43,996 nt of DNA. Source: Saccharofermentans sp. (lineage in GTDB: Bacteria; Bacillota; Clostridia; Saccharofermentanales; Saccharofermentanaceae). This document shows, piece after piece, positions 25,956-36,190 of the stretch; the first letter of the stretch is position 1; the number at the start of each line of letters is the position of its first letter. The stretch is from positions 1 to 43,996 of the forward strand of contig JAKSRD010000016.1 of assembly GCA_024403795.1 (NCBI GenBank), read 5' to 3'. The translations under genes and the position numbers were made by a program. Under the pieces are notes generated by a model, which was not told the origin of the DNA, did not search any database, and saw only the letters and a list, made by a program, of their open reading frames with translations.

Positions 25956-26305
25956 ATTATTGTCACAGGCAGAATTGTTAGGGGAGATGGCGTGTCGCAG
26001 ACTTTTATGGTCAGATATCTGACTGCCTTGATCTTCCTGCTCGAAAATGTGTGTTGCGAAAATGTTCCAATATTTACATAAATAGTGGAACAATAATTGC
26101 ATTATCACCTAAAAATGCAATATTTGTTCCATTAATCAGCCCGAAAACGTTACAAAAACGCAACAGCAGTCAAAAGACCAAAATCTTACCGATACACGTG
26201 TATCTGTTTTCGCTTCTGTAACGGTGCTTACAGTAACCTGTCGGCAATTCATAACCTAAACATTTTCCGCGCATATCTGCCGTCGGTTACACACTCAAAC
26301 AAAAA
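25956..26305. other. Convergent intergenic region with several palindromes
   Basis: About 350 bp without a credible gene, bounded by two terminators pointing toward each other. It holds TGTTCCA (26063-26069) facing TGGAACA (26086-26092), a third TGTTCCA at 26125-26131, TTGCATT/AATGCAA (26097-26103 and 26114-26120), and the perfect 14-bp palindrome GATACACGTGTATC (26191-26204). Such sites are unexpected between gene ends. They may be relics of a lost promoter region or belong to an unannotated small RNA. Confidence 0.45.
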
Positions 26306-26330
26306 CGGGCTGCCTCATTGAGACAGCCCG
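26306..26330 (-). terminator. Terminator of the solute-binding lipoprotein gene
   Basis: CGGGCTGTCTCA / TGAGGCAGCCCG on the minus strand is followed by TTTTTGTTT. It lies 25 nt past the stop of the minus-strand gene and belongs to the recurring terminator family. Confidence 0.85.
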
Positions 26331-26354
26331 CATTTACATAATTGTGATCGATTC

Positions 26355-28727
26355 TTATCGCTCGTTCATTACCGTCTGTGCACGGTTGTTGATGAGCTCA
26401 GCGACATCTTCGATGTTCTTCTGTCCGTTGAAGTAAGCTGAAACTTCTTCAAGGATTATGAGAGAAACTGAAGGGTCGATGGTGGCAAGATTGGATGTGG
26501 AATCGAGGCACTCGAAGTAGCCGTCGATCATGCTTTCGTCAACTCTTGCGTAGCCCCATGCGGCAAGCTGTGTTTCAGGTACGCCGTAGGATAATTCGAG
26601 ATCGTACATCTTATTGGTCGTTTCAATGCTGTCAACGCAAGCTTTTCTCAGTGCATTCTTGTTGATGCAGTTAGCATAATCTATTGCAGATTTGTACTGG
26701 ATATCATCACTGAGGAGAATATTGATGAATTCGTATGCGCCGTCTTCGCACTTGGTTGTTGCGGAAACTGCTACTGAAGAATACACCTCCATGCAAGGTC
26801 CTCTTCCGTCACTGGAGACACCGTAGAAACCGTAATCGACGGTTCCGTTGCCGGTAATGCTGGCATAGTTTGCGAGACCTGACATATATGTCCATGAAGC
26901 TGCCGGGATCTCTTCAATGTAGTCCATGCCCATGCTATCTTCATCATCGTAAACTATTTCTTCGGGGACATTCTCGAGGCAGTATTCTGCAAAATCGTAG
27001 AAAGCATCCTGCTTGAAGTCTACTTTTCGATTATCAGGATCGATAAAGAGATCGCTCATCATTGAGATTCCTCTGAGGAAGTACATTGATCTGCTTATCT
27101 CAATAGGATCTTTGCCGTTGCAGGGCCCGAAGACAAGTTCTTTATATTCGGGAATGGTGAAGCCGGTACCGTTTGAAGGTGCGTACTTCTTATCGCATGA
27201 GATGCCTTCTGCAATGAAGCTGAGAGGCAACTGGTAAAGTGTGTCGCCGGTCTTGGCAGCGTCGATTACGTTTGTAAAGTAGTCATCTGAACTAAGCTTA
27301 TCCGTGATTGGAGTAAGATCCTTGAGGTAGTCTTTGCTGTTGAGTTGTGCGATGGAAGCAGCATCCATGATAACGTCAGGACCGTCACCGGACATGAGCT
27401 CGATCGCAAGCTCATTTGTCATGGAAGCAGTAGCCGTCATGGTCTTCATCTCGAATTCTTCATCAGTCATTTCTTCAGAATAGTCCATGTCTGTATCGTA
27501 GAGTTTTACGGAAGCAAAATAGTCTTCGCTCGTCTCGTTGAACTGATAGATAGCTTCAGCCATTGAAGCATCAACATAGCCGTTGACTTCACCGATTATC
27601 AGACGTGTCTTACCGGCATTGGGATTCTTGTCGGCTTTTGTAAGCTTGTAGATCTTGAATGCGGAGATGTACTGCATTCCGACGGAAGTGTTGACGGATC
27701 CTGCAAGCACATATCCTTCGTCTGTGACGTCCAGAACCTGAAGATATGTAATGTCATAAAGATTTACGTTGCAATCTTCAAATGACAAAGCTGTCTCGCT
27801 CTCGAAGGTCCGGTTGTTCAGCTTCTTAATGCCCTCCTCATCAACGGTGTACATATTGCCGTCTGTAGCAGTGGAGTATGATGTGAAGTCCATGGAAGTT
27901 GAGGAGCTTGAATCTGTATTCGCTTTGACCTCATATGTCTTTATATCCAATGTATAAGTGATGTTTCCTTTATCCGTGGCTGCGACGAAAACAAGATTGC
28001 CGTTATCATCGTTCAATGCGACCGGGATATCATAGATCGACAGACTATAGTCTTTGGCGAAGTCTATGGTCTTTACGATCGCTCCGTCTTCGCAGATCTC
28101 GAAAATAAATGAATATTCGTTCTCCCATGTACAGATCGCACCAAGCAATGCACCGTTGGACAAATTGATGGTTTTGATAAGTGATTGATTCTCGCTGTTG
28201 TACTCAAAAGGAGCCTTTATCGGCTCTGACAAGCTTCCGTCTTCGAGATTAATAGTTGCCATGAGATCCGTCGAAGCACCTGTATCCATATCATATGAGT
28301 AATAGAGAATATCAAGGCCGTTTTCACTGACGGATGTTGAATTGATGTATCCGTTCTGGATGATGTCATTCAGATTGAATGATTTAACGAGGTTGCCGTC
28401 GGTGTCAAATTTGAGCAACTCGTTGATTACGGAGGATGAATAATCAAAATTCGGATCCATCATGTCTTCATTGCTTACATTGAGGTTGGCAAAGTATATG
28501 CCGTAGATATACCCGTCATAGAAGAAAGTATTATCAATACTTGAGTAAGATATATCAGCATCTTCATGGCCGGTCTTGCATTCCGTTACCTTGCTCTCAA
28601 ACCAGTCTGAACTGCCTGAAATCTTTCGGCTTGAATTGCCTTTGCCGCAACCGCTGATGAAGGTAACGGATGACAGGAGCATCGTTGTCCCCACAACGAG
28701 CGAAACCATTCTTTCTTGTTTTTTCAT
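26355..28727 (-). CDS. Long extracellular solute-binding-type lipoprotein
   Basis: The 790-residue protein has a lipoprotein signal peptide ending in FISGC (Cys27), so it should be anchored to the outer face of the membrane. Residues about 40-365 are beta-rich with repeated short strands around D-G-N/D turns (FDTDGNLVKSF, TATDGNMYTVDEEG), suggesting a propeller-like domain. From about residue 370 (KTRLIIGEVNGYV, then SGDGPDVIMDAASIAQ, DLTPITDKL and a late WTYMSGLANY) it looks like an ABC sugar-type solute-binding protein of family 1. No permease or ATPase gene adjoins it. An AAGGGGAT site precedes the ATG. Ligand is unknown. Confidence 0.75.
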   Translation of the reverse strand: MKKQERMVSLVVGTTMLLSSVTFISGCGKGNSSRKISGSSDWFESKVTECKTGHEDADISYSSIDNTFFYDGYIYGIYFANLNVSNEDMMDPNFDYSSSVINELLKFDTDGNLVKSFNLNDIIQNGYINSTSVSENGLDILYYSYDMDTGASTDLMATINLEDGSLSEPIKAPFEYNSENQSLIKTINLSNGALLGAICTWENEYSFIFEICEDGAIVKTIDFAKDYSLSIYDIPVALNDDNGNLVFVAATDKGNITYTLDIKTYEVKANTDSSSSTSMDFTSYSTATDGNMYTVDEEGIKKLNNRTFESETALSFEDCNVNLYDITYLQVLDVTDEGYVLAGSVNTSVGMQYISAFKIYKLTKADKNPNAGKTRLIIGEVNGYVDASMAEAIYQFNETSEDYFASVKLYDTDMDYSEEMTDEEFEMKTMTATASMTNELAIELMSGDGPDVIMDAASIAQLNSKDYLKDLTPITDKLSSDDYFTNVIDAAKTGDTLYQLPLSFIAEGISCDKKYAPSNGTGFTIPEYKELVFGPCNGKDPIEISRSMYFLRGISMMSDLFIDPDNRKVDFKQDAFYDFAEYCLENVPEEIVYDDEDSMGMDYIEEIPAASWTYMSGLANYASITGNGTVDYGFYGVSSDGRGPCMEVYSSVAVSATTKCEDGAYEFINILLSDDIQYKSAIDYANCINKNALRKACVDSIETTNKMYDLELSYGVPETQLAAWGYARVDESMIDGYFECLDSTSNLATIDPSVSLIILEEVSAYFNGQKNIEDVAELINNRAQTVMNER

Positions 28728-29352
28728 AAAATCCCCTTTATGTGAACATATTATCTGTATTACCTAATAAGTAACCCAAACGAGCAAATAATATCAGATA
28801 AAGATGAAGAGAGTGTGAATATTGAAAAATAGGTCTATTTTCAGTAGAAAGTTTGATTGTTTTGTTAGCTCTGGCGCATCAACATTTAGCTATAAACTTC
28901 TCGAAAAGGTTATTCGCCGGCTTTATGACGTTTTTGAAGCATCCTGTTTAAAAACAAGAGAAAGTAAATTATTATTGATGAATATGAAAATCATTTGGTG
29001 CTGAAAAACTGTAAATATTCTCGTTGACTACATCATTAAAATTTTACTGTAACAAAACGGATTTTAGGAAATCGTATCGCTGACAAGAACGGGATTTCTG
29101 AATCTGCGTTCTGAATGTGCCTGAAAGCCTTGAAAAATAAGGGTTTCTGACAGGCTGCCGGTTTTTTGTGAAGAAAAACAGAGAACACGGATTTCAAAAA
29201 ATGCAATATGAAAACGCAAAATTTTGTTTCCGAAAAAAGAGTATATATGTAACCCTGTTGTAACACTCTTGTAAAAATCAGCGTATAATTAGTAACAAAA
29301 ATCAAGAATTTCTATGAAGATTTTTTCATATTGATTTGTTGAGAGGTGTTCT
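28728..29352. other. Divergent intergenic region, about 625 bp, AT-rich
   Basis: It must contain the promoters for the minus-strand lipoprotein and the plus-strand surface protein. A clear TATAAT lies at 29284-29289, 63 bp before the surface-protein ATG; TTGTAA at 29258 is 20 bp upstream of it, longer than usual. A 60-codon plus-strand ORF (28822-29004) has no ribosome site or recognisable sequence. Imperfect hairpins such as CCTT(7 nt)AAGG near 29130 are present, without clear function. Confidence 0.45.
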
Positions 29353-32300
29353 ATGAAGAAAAGACGTTTGCTGGCTATGTTCCTTGCATTCATCATAACG
29401 TTGGGTGTTTTGCCAATCGTACCGTTCTCTAAGGTCAATGCGGACACAATTGATCTGAATGTTACGAAGACAATCGATTGGGATACAACTGACAGAACCA
29501 AAGCGAATATTACTGTTGTAAGTGATGTTCCGGATCTGACTGATACAAAGGTTTTGTTCATTGGTACAATGTGTGGTGCGCACAGTCTTAACGCAGATAC
29601 AATAGAATCTTCTCTTAATGCCATAGCCCAAAATGCAGATGTTGACTACTATTTGCTTAACAAAGATAGTTCAAATACCGGGTATAATATTGCTTCTTAT
29701 ACGAGTAATCATGTTCCTTACTATGCGATGGGTTCTGTTTCACGTTACGGAACAGTTTCTTCGGCTCAGAAAACTGTGATTTCTTCTTCTTTTAAGAGCA
29801 GTAGCAATCATTCTTCTTCTACCGGAATGATGAATCTCATTAATGATGTTGTCATTAACAAAAAAGATATCATTGCTAATCGCAACGGTTCTGTTAAAAG
29901 AGCTTACGATTACGACTACATTGTCTTTGAATTTGACGGTTCAAGAGTAGCTGCCGATGATTACGCCCCTACAGATGCAATAATGAAAGCTGTCGCTCAG
30001 AAACTGCAGACAGATTTTTACGCGAAGAATAAAGTAATCTGGATTACGGACGGTTCTGACGGCAGCACAAATAATCCTACAGACAGATTAGCTTATGTAC
30101 CCAGTCTTGCATACTATTCAGCTGGTCAAAAGACATTGAAAAAAGCACAGTTCAGAAAATTGACTGCACTTTTTGCCCCCTCCTATTATCTTTCTGAACC
30201 CACTAATTGGAATACGACTTCCTCATCTTATTATGCACCTTCTGCCGGAAAACTTTCTGATACCTACAAATTGGAGTTAGGTCAGCGTACCATAACAGAT
30301 TATGTAAACGGTGTGCCGAAACACAATTATAAAGTATATCCTCATACCGCTCGTCAGCTTTGGTATAACAATGCAGAGGAGTTAGCGGACTTTCTCTATA
30401 TGGCAATCGAAGGCGCTACATTAGAGTTTGAGGATAATCTTAAGGTTTCTCCGGATATGGAAGTTACCGGTGTTCATATCAGTGTTCGTAAAAAGGCAGA
30501 GTATGATCCGACACAGGCTTGGATCAAAGTGACTGATTTTGATGTCACTTCAGCTACTCCTCAGGGCACTGACGGCTCCAAGTATGTTGAGGATAAAGAC
30601 AAGAATATCAAGATCACAACCGGCAATACTGATCCTTCAAAGAATAATCAGATCGATATCAATGTTCATGATCTTAAGAATCAGTTAGCAAATGTTCAGG
30701 TTGTTCTTGATGTAAAGGATTCTAATGAGTTTGTTGATTCTATCGAGATAGAGATGGATCCTAATGATCCTACAAAGCCGCTCCTTGATAAAGACGGAAA
30801 CTATCAGTATGTAATGAACCCTAACGATGGTCCGGTTAATGTTACTGCATATCAGGACGGTACTAATACTAAGTTCCTCGGTGAGGGTAAAGCTGCGGCT
30901 AAAGCTCCGCCGATGGATGCAGTTCTTATTGATAGTACGGTTACAAACGGTACAGATAACTATGATACGACTACTCAGACCGGTCAGGTCAAGTCAACAT
31001 CGCCTTTGCAGATCCGTGTCGCAAAGGGTGACAGGGCTACATTGACTTACACACCTGCGACAGATTACGGTATGCCTGATATCAAGATAGCAGGTTCACC
31101 GGTAACACTGGATGCCAAAGGTTCTGCTTCAACTGATGCTTACGATATTTCAACCGATGCTTCTACCGGTGTTGTTACGGTATTCTTGAAGAAGGTTACT
31201 ACAGGCACGGCTGTAGATGTTGCATTCAAGAATCTTGCACCTGTTCTTGATATCACTAAGGTCGTAAAGAGCCCGACGGTTACACCTGTGCCTGCCGGCA
31301 GCGATATCACTTATGAGATCACTGTAACAAACAGCGGATTGTCTGATGCTACCGGTGTAAAGGTTACTGATAAGTTGGATACTTCCCTCATCGGTTATAA
31401 GTCATCTGATCCGGTAGGCAGTTATGATGCTGCAAGCACGACTGTTACTTGGGATAATCTTACAGTTGCAGCAGGAGATTCTGTAACTCTTACGTTGGTC
31501 GTAACTGTCAACAAGGATTTTGAAGGTATTGATAAGAAGATCACGAATGTTGCCACGTGTTCATATAAGGGGAAGAATATCGATTCTGATCCCGCAGATA
31601 CAAAGGGTAAGGGTAAAGATGTCACTTTCATTTATAACGTCGAAAATAAACCCTCATCATACACAAAACCTGATGATGCAGTAGAAGTATACGGTACTAC
31701 AATGAGTGATGAGAATGTTGCTAAGGCAACTGTATCTCCTGTGCCTCAGGGATATACGTTCTCGGGTTGGTATGCTGATTCTTCTTACACAGAGAAGTTT
31801 GACTTTACTAAGAAGATCACAAGCACAAACTACACTATTACTGCTGCCGACAAGATCAATATTTACGGTAAGTTCACGTCCGTAAAGAGCTTTGATATAG
31901 TTAAGTCAGTATCTCTTAATGGTGAGTCCATTGAGGGTAAGACGATTGAATGCGGAAGCACGGTTACGTATACGATCTTAGTCAAGAATACGAATCCTGT
32001 AGCTACTATTCAGAATATTGTCGTTGAAGACGCTGTTCCTGCAGGTCTCGAGAATATCAGTAATATCAGCAACAACGGTTCGAAGTCCGGCTCTACTGTT
32101 AAGTGGACAATTCCTGAGTTGGATGCAGGTTCCAGCGTTGAATTGACATTCGATGCAACGGTTCCGACTACTATAACTGATAAGACTGATTATAAGAACG
32201 TTGCTGCTGTTAAGACCGCTGACGGCGAGAATGTCGGAATAGAGGATGATGTTGTTTTCTCAGCTTTACCGAATGTTGTAGTCGACAGTAGCGTAACAAA

Positions 32301-35300
32301 CGGTACGGATGATTTCGACACATCAACTCAGAAGGGCAAGATAACCGGTACGGATCCTTTGCAGGTAACTACAAGCATGGGAGAGACAACGGTATTTACA
32401 TATACGCCTGATACTGATTTCGGTGCACCTGACATTAAGATCGACGGAACTTCCGTTACTTTAGATGCAAGCGGTGCTGCAACCGGAACGACTTCGGGAA
32501 GTGAATACTCGATCAAGACAGATCCTTCTACAGGTGTTGTGACTGTTACATTGCCTAAGATTACAAAAAACAGGAGCATTAGCGTTGCATTTAAGGATAT
32601 TGCACCTGTTCTTGATATCAAGAAGACAATAACGAGTCCTTCGATCACACCTGTTGTTGCAGGAAATGATGTTGTTTATTCGATTACTGTAACAAACAGC
32701 GGATTGAGCGATGCTACCGGTGTAAAGGTTACTGATAAGCTGGATACATCACTTGTCAGTTATAAGTCAACTACACCTTCAGGCAGTTACGATGCTACCA
32801 GCACGACTGTTACATGGGATAATCTCACTGTACCTGCAAAGGGTTCTGTAACACTTACTTTGGTAGTAACTGTCAAAAAGGATCTCGAGGGTATAGATAA
32901 GAAGATCACGAACGTTGCCACATGTTCTTACAAGGGTAAGAATACCGATTCTGATCCTGCAAATATCGACGGTACCGGTCGTGACATTACGTTCACATAT
33001 ACCACGGAAGGTACGCCTGCCGGCTATACTAAGCCTGCTGATTTCACGGAAGTCTATGGTACAACGATCAGTCCTACGAATGCAGCAAAGGCTACAGTAT
33101 CACCTGTACCTGCAGGCTATACATTCTCAGGCTGGTATGCTGATTCTTCATACTCGACAGAATTCGACTTTGATAAGAAGGTTACAAATTCTAATTACAC
33201 GATTACCAATGATGATAAGGTAAATATCTACGGTAAGTTCACGTCGATCAAGAGCTTTAAGGTCACGAAGTCTGTAACATTCAACGGAAGTTCTGTTGAG
33301 GGTGGTACTGTATCACCCGGTAGTACGGTAACTTATACTGTCAAGGTTGAGAATACTAACCCTGCGGCTACGATCACGGACATTGAAGTAGTGGATACTT
33401 TGCCCAGTGGACTTACTATTGATCCTAATACGATCTCTGATGGTGGTGTGATCAATGGTAACAAGATCACATGGACGATCCAGTCGCTTAGTGCCGGTTC
33501 TTATAAGGAATTGACATTCAATGCTACGGTTCCTTCAGACATTAAGGTTAAGACTGACTACAAGAACACAGCTGCCGTAAAGACTGCTGAAGGTGAGAAT
33601 GTTGATGCTGATGACGATGTTACTTTCTCAACAATACCGGATAAGGTTAAGTACACAGTAGGTAAGACCTTCTCTGATACTTGGGATGAGCATAAGACTG
33701 AGACAGTCAATGTTGAGATCTATCAGAACGGCACGGCGATCCCCGTATCAACGAGCCAGAAGTATATCGAGTTGACATATACCAACCAGTCGGCAAATGT
33801 CTTCCTTGATCCTTATGACAATGCGGGAAATCCTTATACCTATGTATTCAAGGAAATTGACCCTGAGACAAACAAGGCTCTCGATAACAATGGTATTTAC
33901 AACAAGAACTATAAGGTAACTTATACGGTAGACAGTTCGAAGAATACTACTACGATCGACAACGGCTATGTGATCACGGCAAAAGACCTTGATTTCAAGA
34001 AGGTTGCTGATGACGTAGTTAAGAGCGGCAATGAGATTACCTATACACTCACAGTCAAGAATAAGCGTGCTTATGAGACTGCTACAGACATCGAAGTAAC
34101 TGATGATCTTCCTGACGGAGTTACTGTTGCTTCAGTAGGCGGATTTACACTGTCGAATGAGAGTAAGGCTACATCTAACGACAATGCTACTGATAATTCG
34201 GGCGAAGTAATCTGGACTATTGAGAAGCTTGAACCCGGATGTACGGCAACTCTTGTGATCAAGGTAATAGTTGATGACAACATTGATGCTGCAAAGCTCG
34301 TTAACGTTGCTGACATTACCAAGGTTGGAGGTTCAACTTATAAACCCGGTGAGTTCCCGTCACCTGAGGCACCTACTGATGTAAGAACATTTACGGTTAC
34401 TAAGGAATGGGCAGATACAGTTGTATCTAAGGACGATCATTCTGCAATCACCGTAGAACTCTACAGAAGTGATGACGATACCACACCTATTAATACTGCT
34501 ACACTTGATAAGAACAACAATTGGACATACAAGTGGACAGGATTGAAGATGTATGATGCTAACAGCCAGCTTTACGTATATACCGTAAAGGAGACTGAGG
34601 ATGCCGCATTTACTACAAAGTATGACTACAGCGGTAACGCATCAGGCAACACTTCTGCGAAGATTACGAATACACGTAAGAGCTATGAGATCAATTATGC
34701 GTATGTTGGTGATACACCTGCAGGAAAGGCTACTCCTACACCTGTAACCAAGTACAATGGCGAGAAGTATGATGCTGCAACCAAGCCTACAGAGACGAAC
34801 TATGTTTTCGACGGTTGGTTCACAGATTCTGCTTGCACAACACAGTACACAGACGGAACAACGATCAACGATACTACGGTACCCGGCGGTACGCTTACAC
34901 TCTATGGTAAGTGGACAAGAAAGCTGGAAGTAAGTTACGAGTACAAGGGAACAGTACCTACCGGTGCAGTACCTCCTGCAAGTGATTATGTACTTCCCAA
35001 CGCGAAGTACGATGCAGCGCCTACACCTTCTGAGAAGAATTATGTCTTTGACGGTTGGTTCACGGATCCCGGATGTACAAAGGCTTATACCGACGGTACA
35101 GAGATTACAAAGGATACGGTTCTCTACGGACTCTGGGCAAAGATGCCTCAGGTAAGTTACAAGTATGTAGGTGAAGATATACCTGCTGATGTAAAGGTAC
35201 CTGACAGTGAGATTATCGATCCTCGTGTCGGTTACGATGCAGCAGAGAAGCCTTCTAAGTTGTATTACGTTTTCGACGGCTGGTTCCTGGATCCTGACTG

Positions 35301-35949
35301 CAAGACAAGGTATACAGACGGAACAAAGCTCACAGATGATACTGTCCTCTACGGTAATTGGAAGAGAGATACGGCACCTGTTAAGCCTCAGCCCGGTAAT
35401 GGTCCGGGACCTGATCCTTCACTTCCTGTATATCCGCCTGAGTCTAACCCGAAGCAGGGCGATCCTGTACCGGTACCTCCGGATCCGACTTACAACGGTA
35501 ACGATTACAGGTTCGGCGGCTGGTTCGCAGATCCTGACTGCACGATCCCGTATACTCCGACAGTTCTCGGACCTGACGGACTTAACATCTACGCTAAGTG
35601 GGATAAGAACCCTACGGCATACTACACGTTTAACGGAAAGGTGCCTTCAGGTGCAAAGCTTCCTCCGAATGCTACCATGCTTCCGGGAACACCGTACAAC
35701 GCGATAATGCCTGAGGTTCCGAGCGGCTACAAGTTCGACGGATGGTATCTTGATCCTCAGATGACGATCAAGTTCAAGGACGGAATGAAGATCGATGCAG
35801 ATACATATCTTTATGGTCAGTGGATCGCACTTGATCCTGTAGTTCCGACCGGCGATACCTCCTGCATGGGCGTTTGGGCAATGTTGACACTCGTTTCCTG
35901 CGCAGGCTTCGTATATCTCTTCGGTACCAAGAAGAGATATGTAAGATAA
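29353..35949 (+). CDS. Giant cell-surface protein: DUF11, Cna-B and InlB-type repeats
   Basis: The 2198-residue protein has a signal peptide (cleavage near VNA-DT, residue 31). Residues 32-370 form a domain I do not recognise, with KVLFIGTMCGAHSLNADTI and a DYIVFEFDGS / KVIWITDGSDG core. Residues 527-977 and 978-1428 are two copies of a 451-residue unit, each containing a DUF11-type domain (EITVTNSGLSDATGVKVTD), an InlB-like GWYADSSY segment and a second DUF11-like domain. Then come a Cna-B-like domain (about 1433), DUF11 (1546), Cna-B (1679) and five InlB/Listeria-Bacteroides repeats (about 1777-2161, FDGWF core). A VPTGDTS motif, a membrane helix and KKRYVR end it, resembling a degenerate sortase signal. 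An adhesin role is inferred. Confidence 0.88.
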   Translation: MKKRRLLAMFLAFIITLGVLPIVPFSKVNADTIDLNVTKTIDWDTTDRTKANITVVSDVPDLTDTKVLFIGTMCGAHSLNADTIESSLNAIAQNADVDYYLLNKDSSNTGYNIASYTSNHVPYYAMGSVSRYGTVSSAQKTVISSSFKSSSNHSSSTGMMNLINDVVINKKDIIANRNGSVKRAYDYDYIVFEFDGSRVAADDYAPTDAIMKAVAQKLQTDFYAKNKVIWITDGSDGSTNNPTDRLAYVPSLAYYSAGQKTLKKAQFRKLTALFAPSYYLSEPTNWNTTSSSYYAPSAGKLSDTYKLELGQRTITDYVNGVPKHNYKVYPHTARQLWYNNAEELADFLYMAIEGATLEFEDNLKVSPDMEVTGVHISVRKKAEYDPTQAWIKVTDFDVTSATPQGTDGSKYVEDKDKNIKITTGNTDPSKNNQIDINVHDLKNQLANVQVVLDVKDSNEFVDSIEIEMDPNDPTKPLLDKDGNYQYVMNPNDGPVNVTAYQDGTNTKFLGEGKAAAKAPPMDAVLIDSTVTNGTDNYDTTTQTGQVKSTSPLQIRVAKGDRATLTYTPATDYGMPDIKIAGSPVTLDAKGSASTDAYDISTDASTGVVTVFLKKVTTGTAVDVAFKNLAPVLDITKVVKSPTVTPVPAGSDITYEITVTNSGLSDATGVKVTDKLDTSLIGYKSSDPVGSYDAASTTVTWDNLTVAAGDSVTLTLVVTVNKDFEGIDKKITNVATCSYKGKNIDSDPADTKGKGKDVTFIYNVENKPSSYTKPDDAVEVYGTTMSDENVAKATVSPVPQGYTFSGWYADSSYTEKFDFTKKITSTNYTITAADKINIYGKFTSVKSFDIVKSVSLNGESIEGKTIECGSTVTYTILVKNTNPVATIQNIVVEDAVPAGLENISNISNNGSKSGSTVKWTIPELDAGSSVELTFDATVPTTITDKTDYKNVAAVKTADGENVGIEDDVVFSALPNVVVDSSVTNGTDDFDTSTQKGKITGTDPLQVTTSMGETTVFTYTPDTDFGAPDIKIDGTSVTLDASGAATGTTSGSEYSIKTDPSTGVVTVTLPKITKNRSISVAFKDIAPVLDIKKTITSPSITPVVAGNDVVYSITVTNSGLSDATGVKVTDKLDTSLVSYKSTTPSGSYDATSTTVTWDNLTVPAKGSVTLTLVVTVKKDLEGIDKKITNVATCSYKGKNTDSDPANIDGTGRDITFTYTTEGTPAGYTKPADFTEVYGTTISPTNAAKATVSPVPAGYTFSGWYADSSYSTEFDFDKKVTNSNYTITNDDKVNIYGKFTSIKSFKVTKSVTFNGSSVEGGTVSPGSTVTYTVKVENTNPAATITDIEVVDTLPSGLTIDPNTISDGGVINGNKITWTIQSLSAGSYKELTFNATVPSDIKVKTDYKNTAAVKTAEGENVDADDDVTFSTIPDKVKYTVGKTFSDTWDEHKTETVNVEIYQNGTAIPVSTSQKYIELTYTNQSANVFLDPYDNAGNPYTYVFKEIDPETNKALDNNGIYNKNYKVTYTVDSSKNTTTIDNGYVITAKDLDFKKVADDVVKSGNEITYTLTVKNKRAYETATDIEVTDDLPDGVTVASVGGFTLSNESKATSNDNATDNSGEVIWTIEKLEPGCTATLVIKVIVDDNIDAAKLVNVADITKVGGSTYKPGEFPSPEAPTDVRTFTVTKEWADTVVSKDDHSAITVELYRSDDDTTPINTATLDKNNNWTYKWTGLKMYDANSQLYVYTVKETEDAAFTTKYDYSGNASGNTSAKITNTRKSYEINYAYVGDTPAGKATPTPVTKYNGEKYDAATKPTETNYVFDGWFTDSACTTQYTDGTTINDTTVPGGTLTLYGKWTRKLEVSYEYKGTVPTGAVPPASDYVLPNAKYDAAPTPSEKNYVFDGWFTDPGCTKAYTDGTEITKDTVLYGLWAKMPQVSYKYVGEDIPADVKVPDSEIIDPRVGYDAAEKPSKLYYVFDGWFLDPDCKTRYTDGTKLTDDTVLYGNWKRDTAPVKPQPGNGPGPDPSLPVYPPESNPKQGDPVPVPPDPTYNGNDYRFGGWFADPDCTIPYTPTVLGPDGLNIYAKWDKNPTAYYTFNGKVPSGAKLPPNATMLPGTPYNAIMPEVPSGYKFDGWYLDPQMTIKFKDGMKIDADTYLYGQWIALDPVVPTGDTSCMGVWAMLTLVSCAGFVYLFGTKKRYVR
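30931..32283 (+). repeat. First copy of a 1353-bp tandem repeat in the surface-protein gene
   Basis: It begins GATAGTACGGTTACAAACGG and encodes residues 527-977. The corresponding start of the second copy is exactly 1353 bp later. Long stretches match at DNA level, for example the segment encoding SGLSDATGVKVTDKLDTSL. Confidence 0.8.
32284..33636 (+). repeat. Second copy of the 1353-bp tandem repeat
   Basis: It begins GACAGTAGCGTAACAAACGG and encodes residues 978-1428. The two copies have diverged mostly at synonymous and conservative positions, which suggests an old duplication or one kept similar by selection. Confidence 0.8.
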
Positions 35950-35972
35950 GCTGATCTAAGTATTGCTTCAGG

Positions 35973-36000
35973 GGCTGTCTCCTTCGGGAGGCAGCCTTTT
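35973..36000 (+). terminator. Terminator of the giant surface-protein gene
   Basis: GGCTGTCTCC / GGAGGCAGCC with a short TTCG loop and TTTT, 23 nt past the stop codon. It closely matches the terminator behind the deleted copy of this gene. Confidence 0.85.
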
Positions 36001-36190
36001 AGTGTGTCGGGAAGTGCTGAAAAATGTCATGAGCGACAAGACGGATCTGTAAGCGGATTCTTTTCGTTAGAAAGAATTTGCGATTATTTGCCTTAATCTT
36101 AACGGCAGCTTAAGAATGCGGCATTTTACGGTTTCTGCGGAAATATAGGTGATATTATTGTTCAGTATCAAGGGATATGGGGGCGACAAT

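Noticed and set aside
28822..29004. A 60-codon ORF between the lipoprotein and the surface protein
   Set aside because: No Shine-Dalgarno sequence, no recognisable domain, and AT-rich sequence where ORFs of this size are not expected to mean much.
35845..35949. A canonical LPXTG sortase signal on the giant surface protein
   Set aside because: The sequence is VPTGDTS without the leading Leu-Pro spacing; membrane helix and basic tail are present, so only a degenerate sortase-like signal is claimed.
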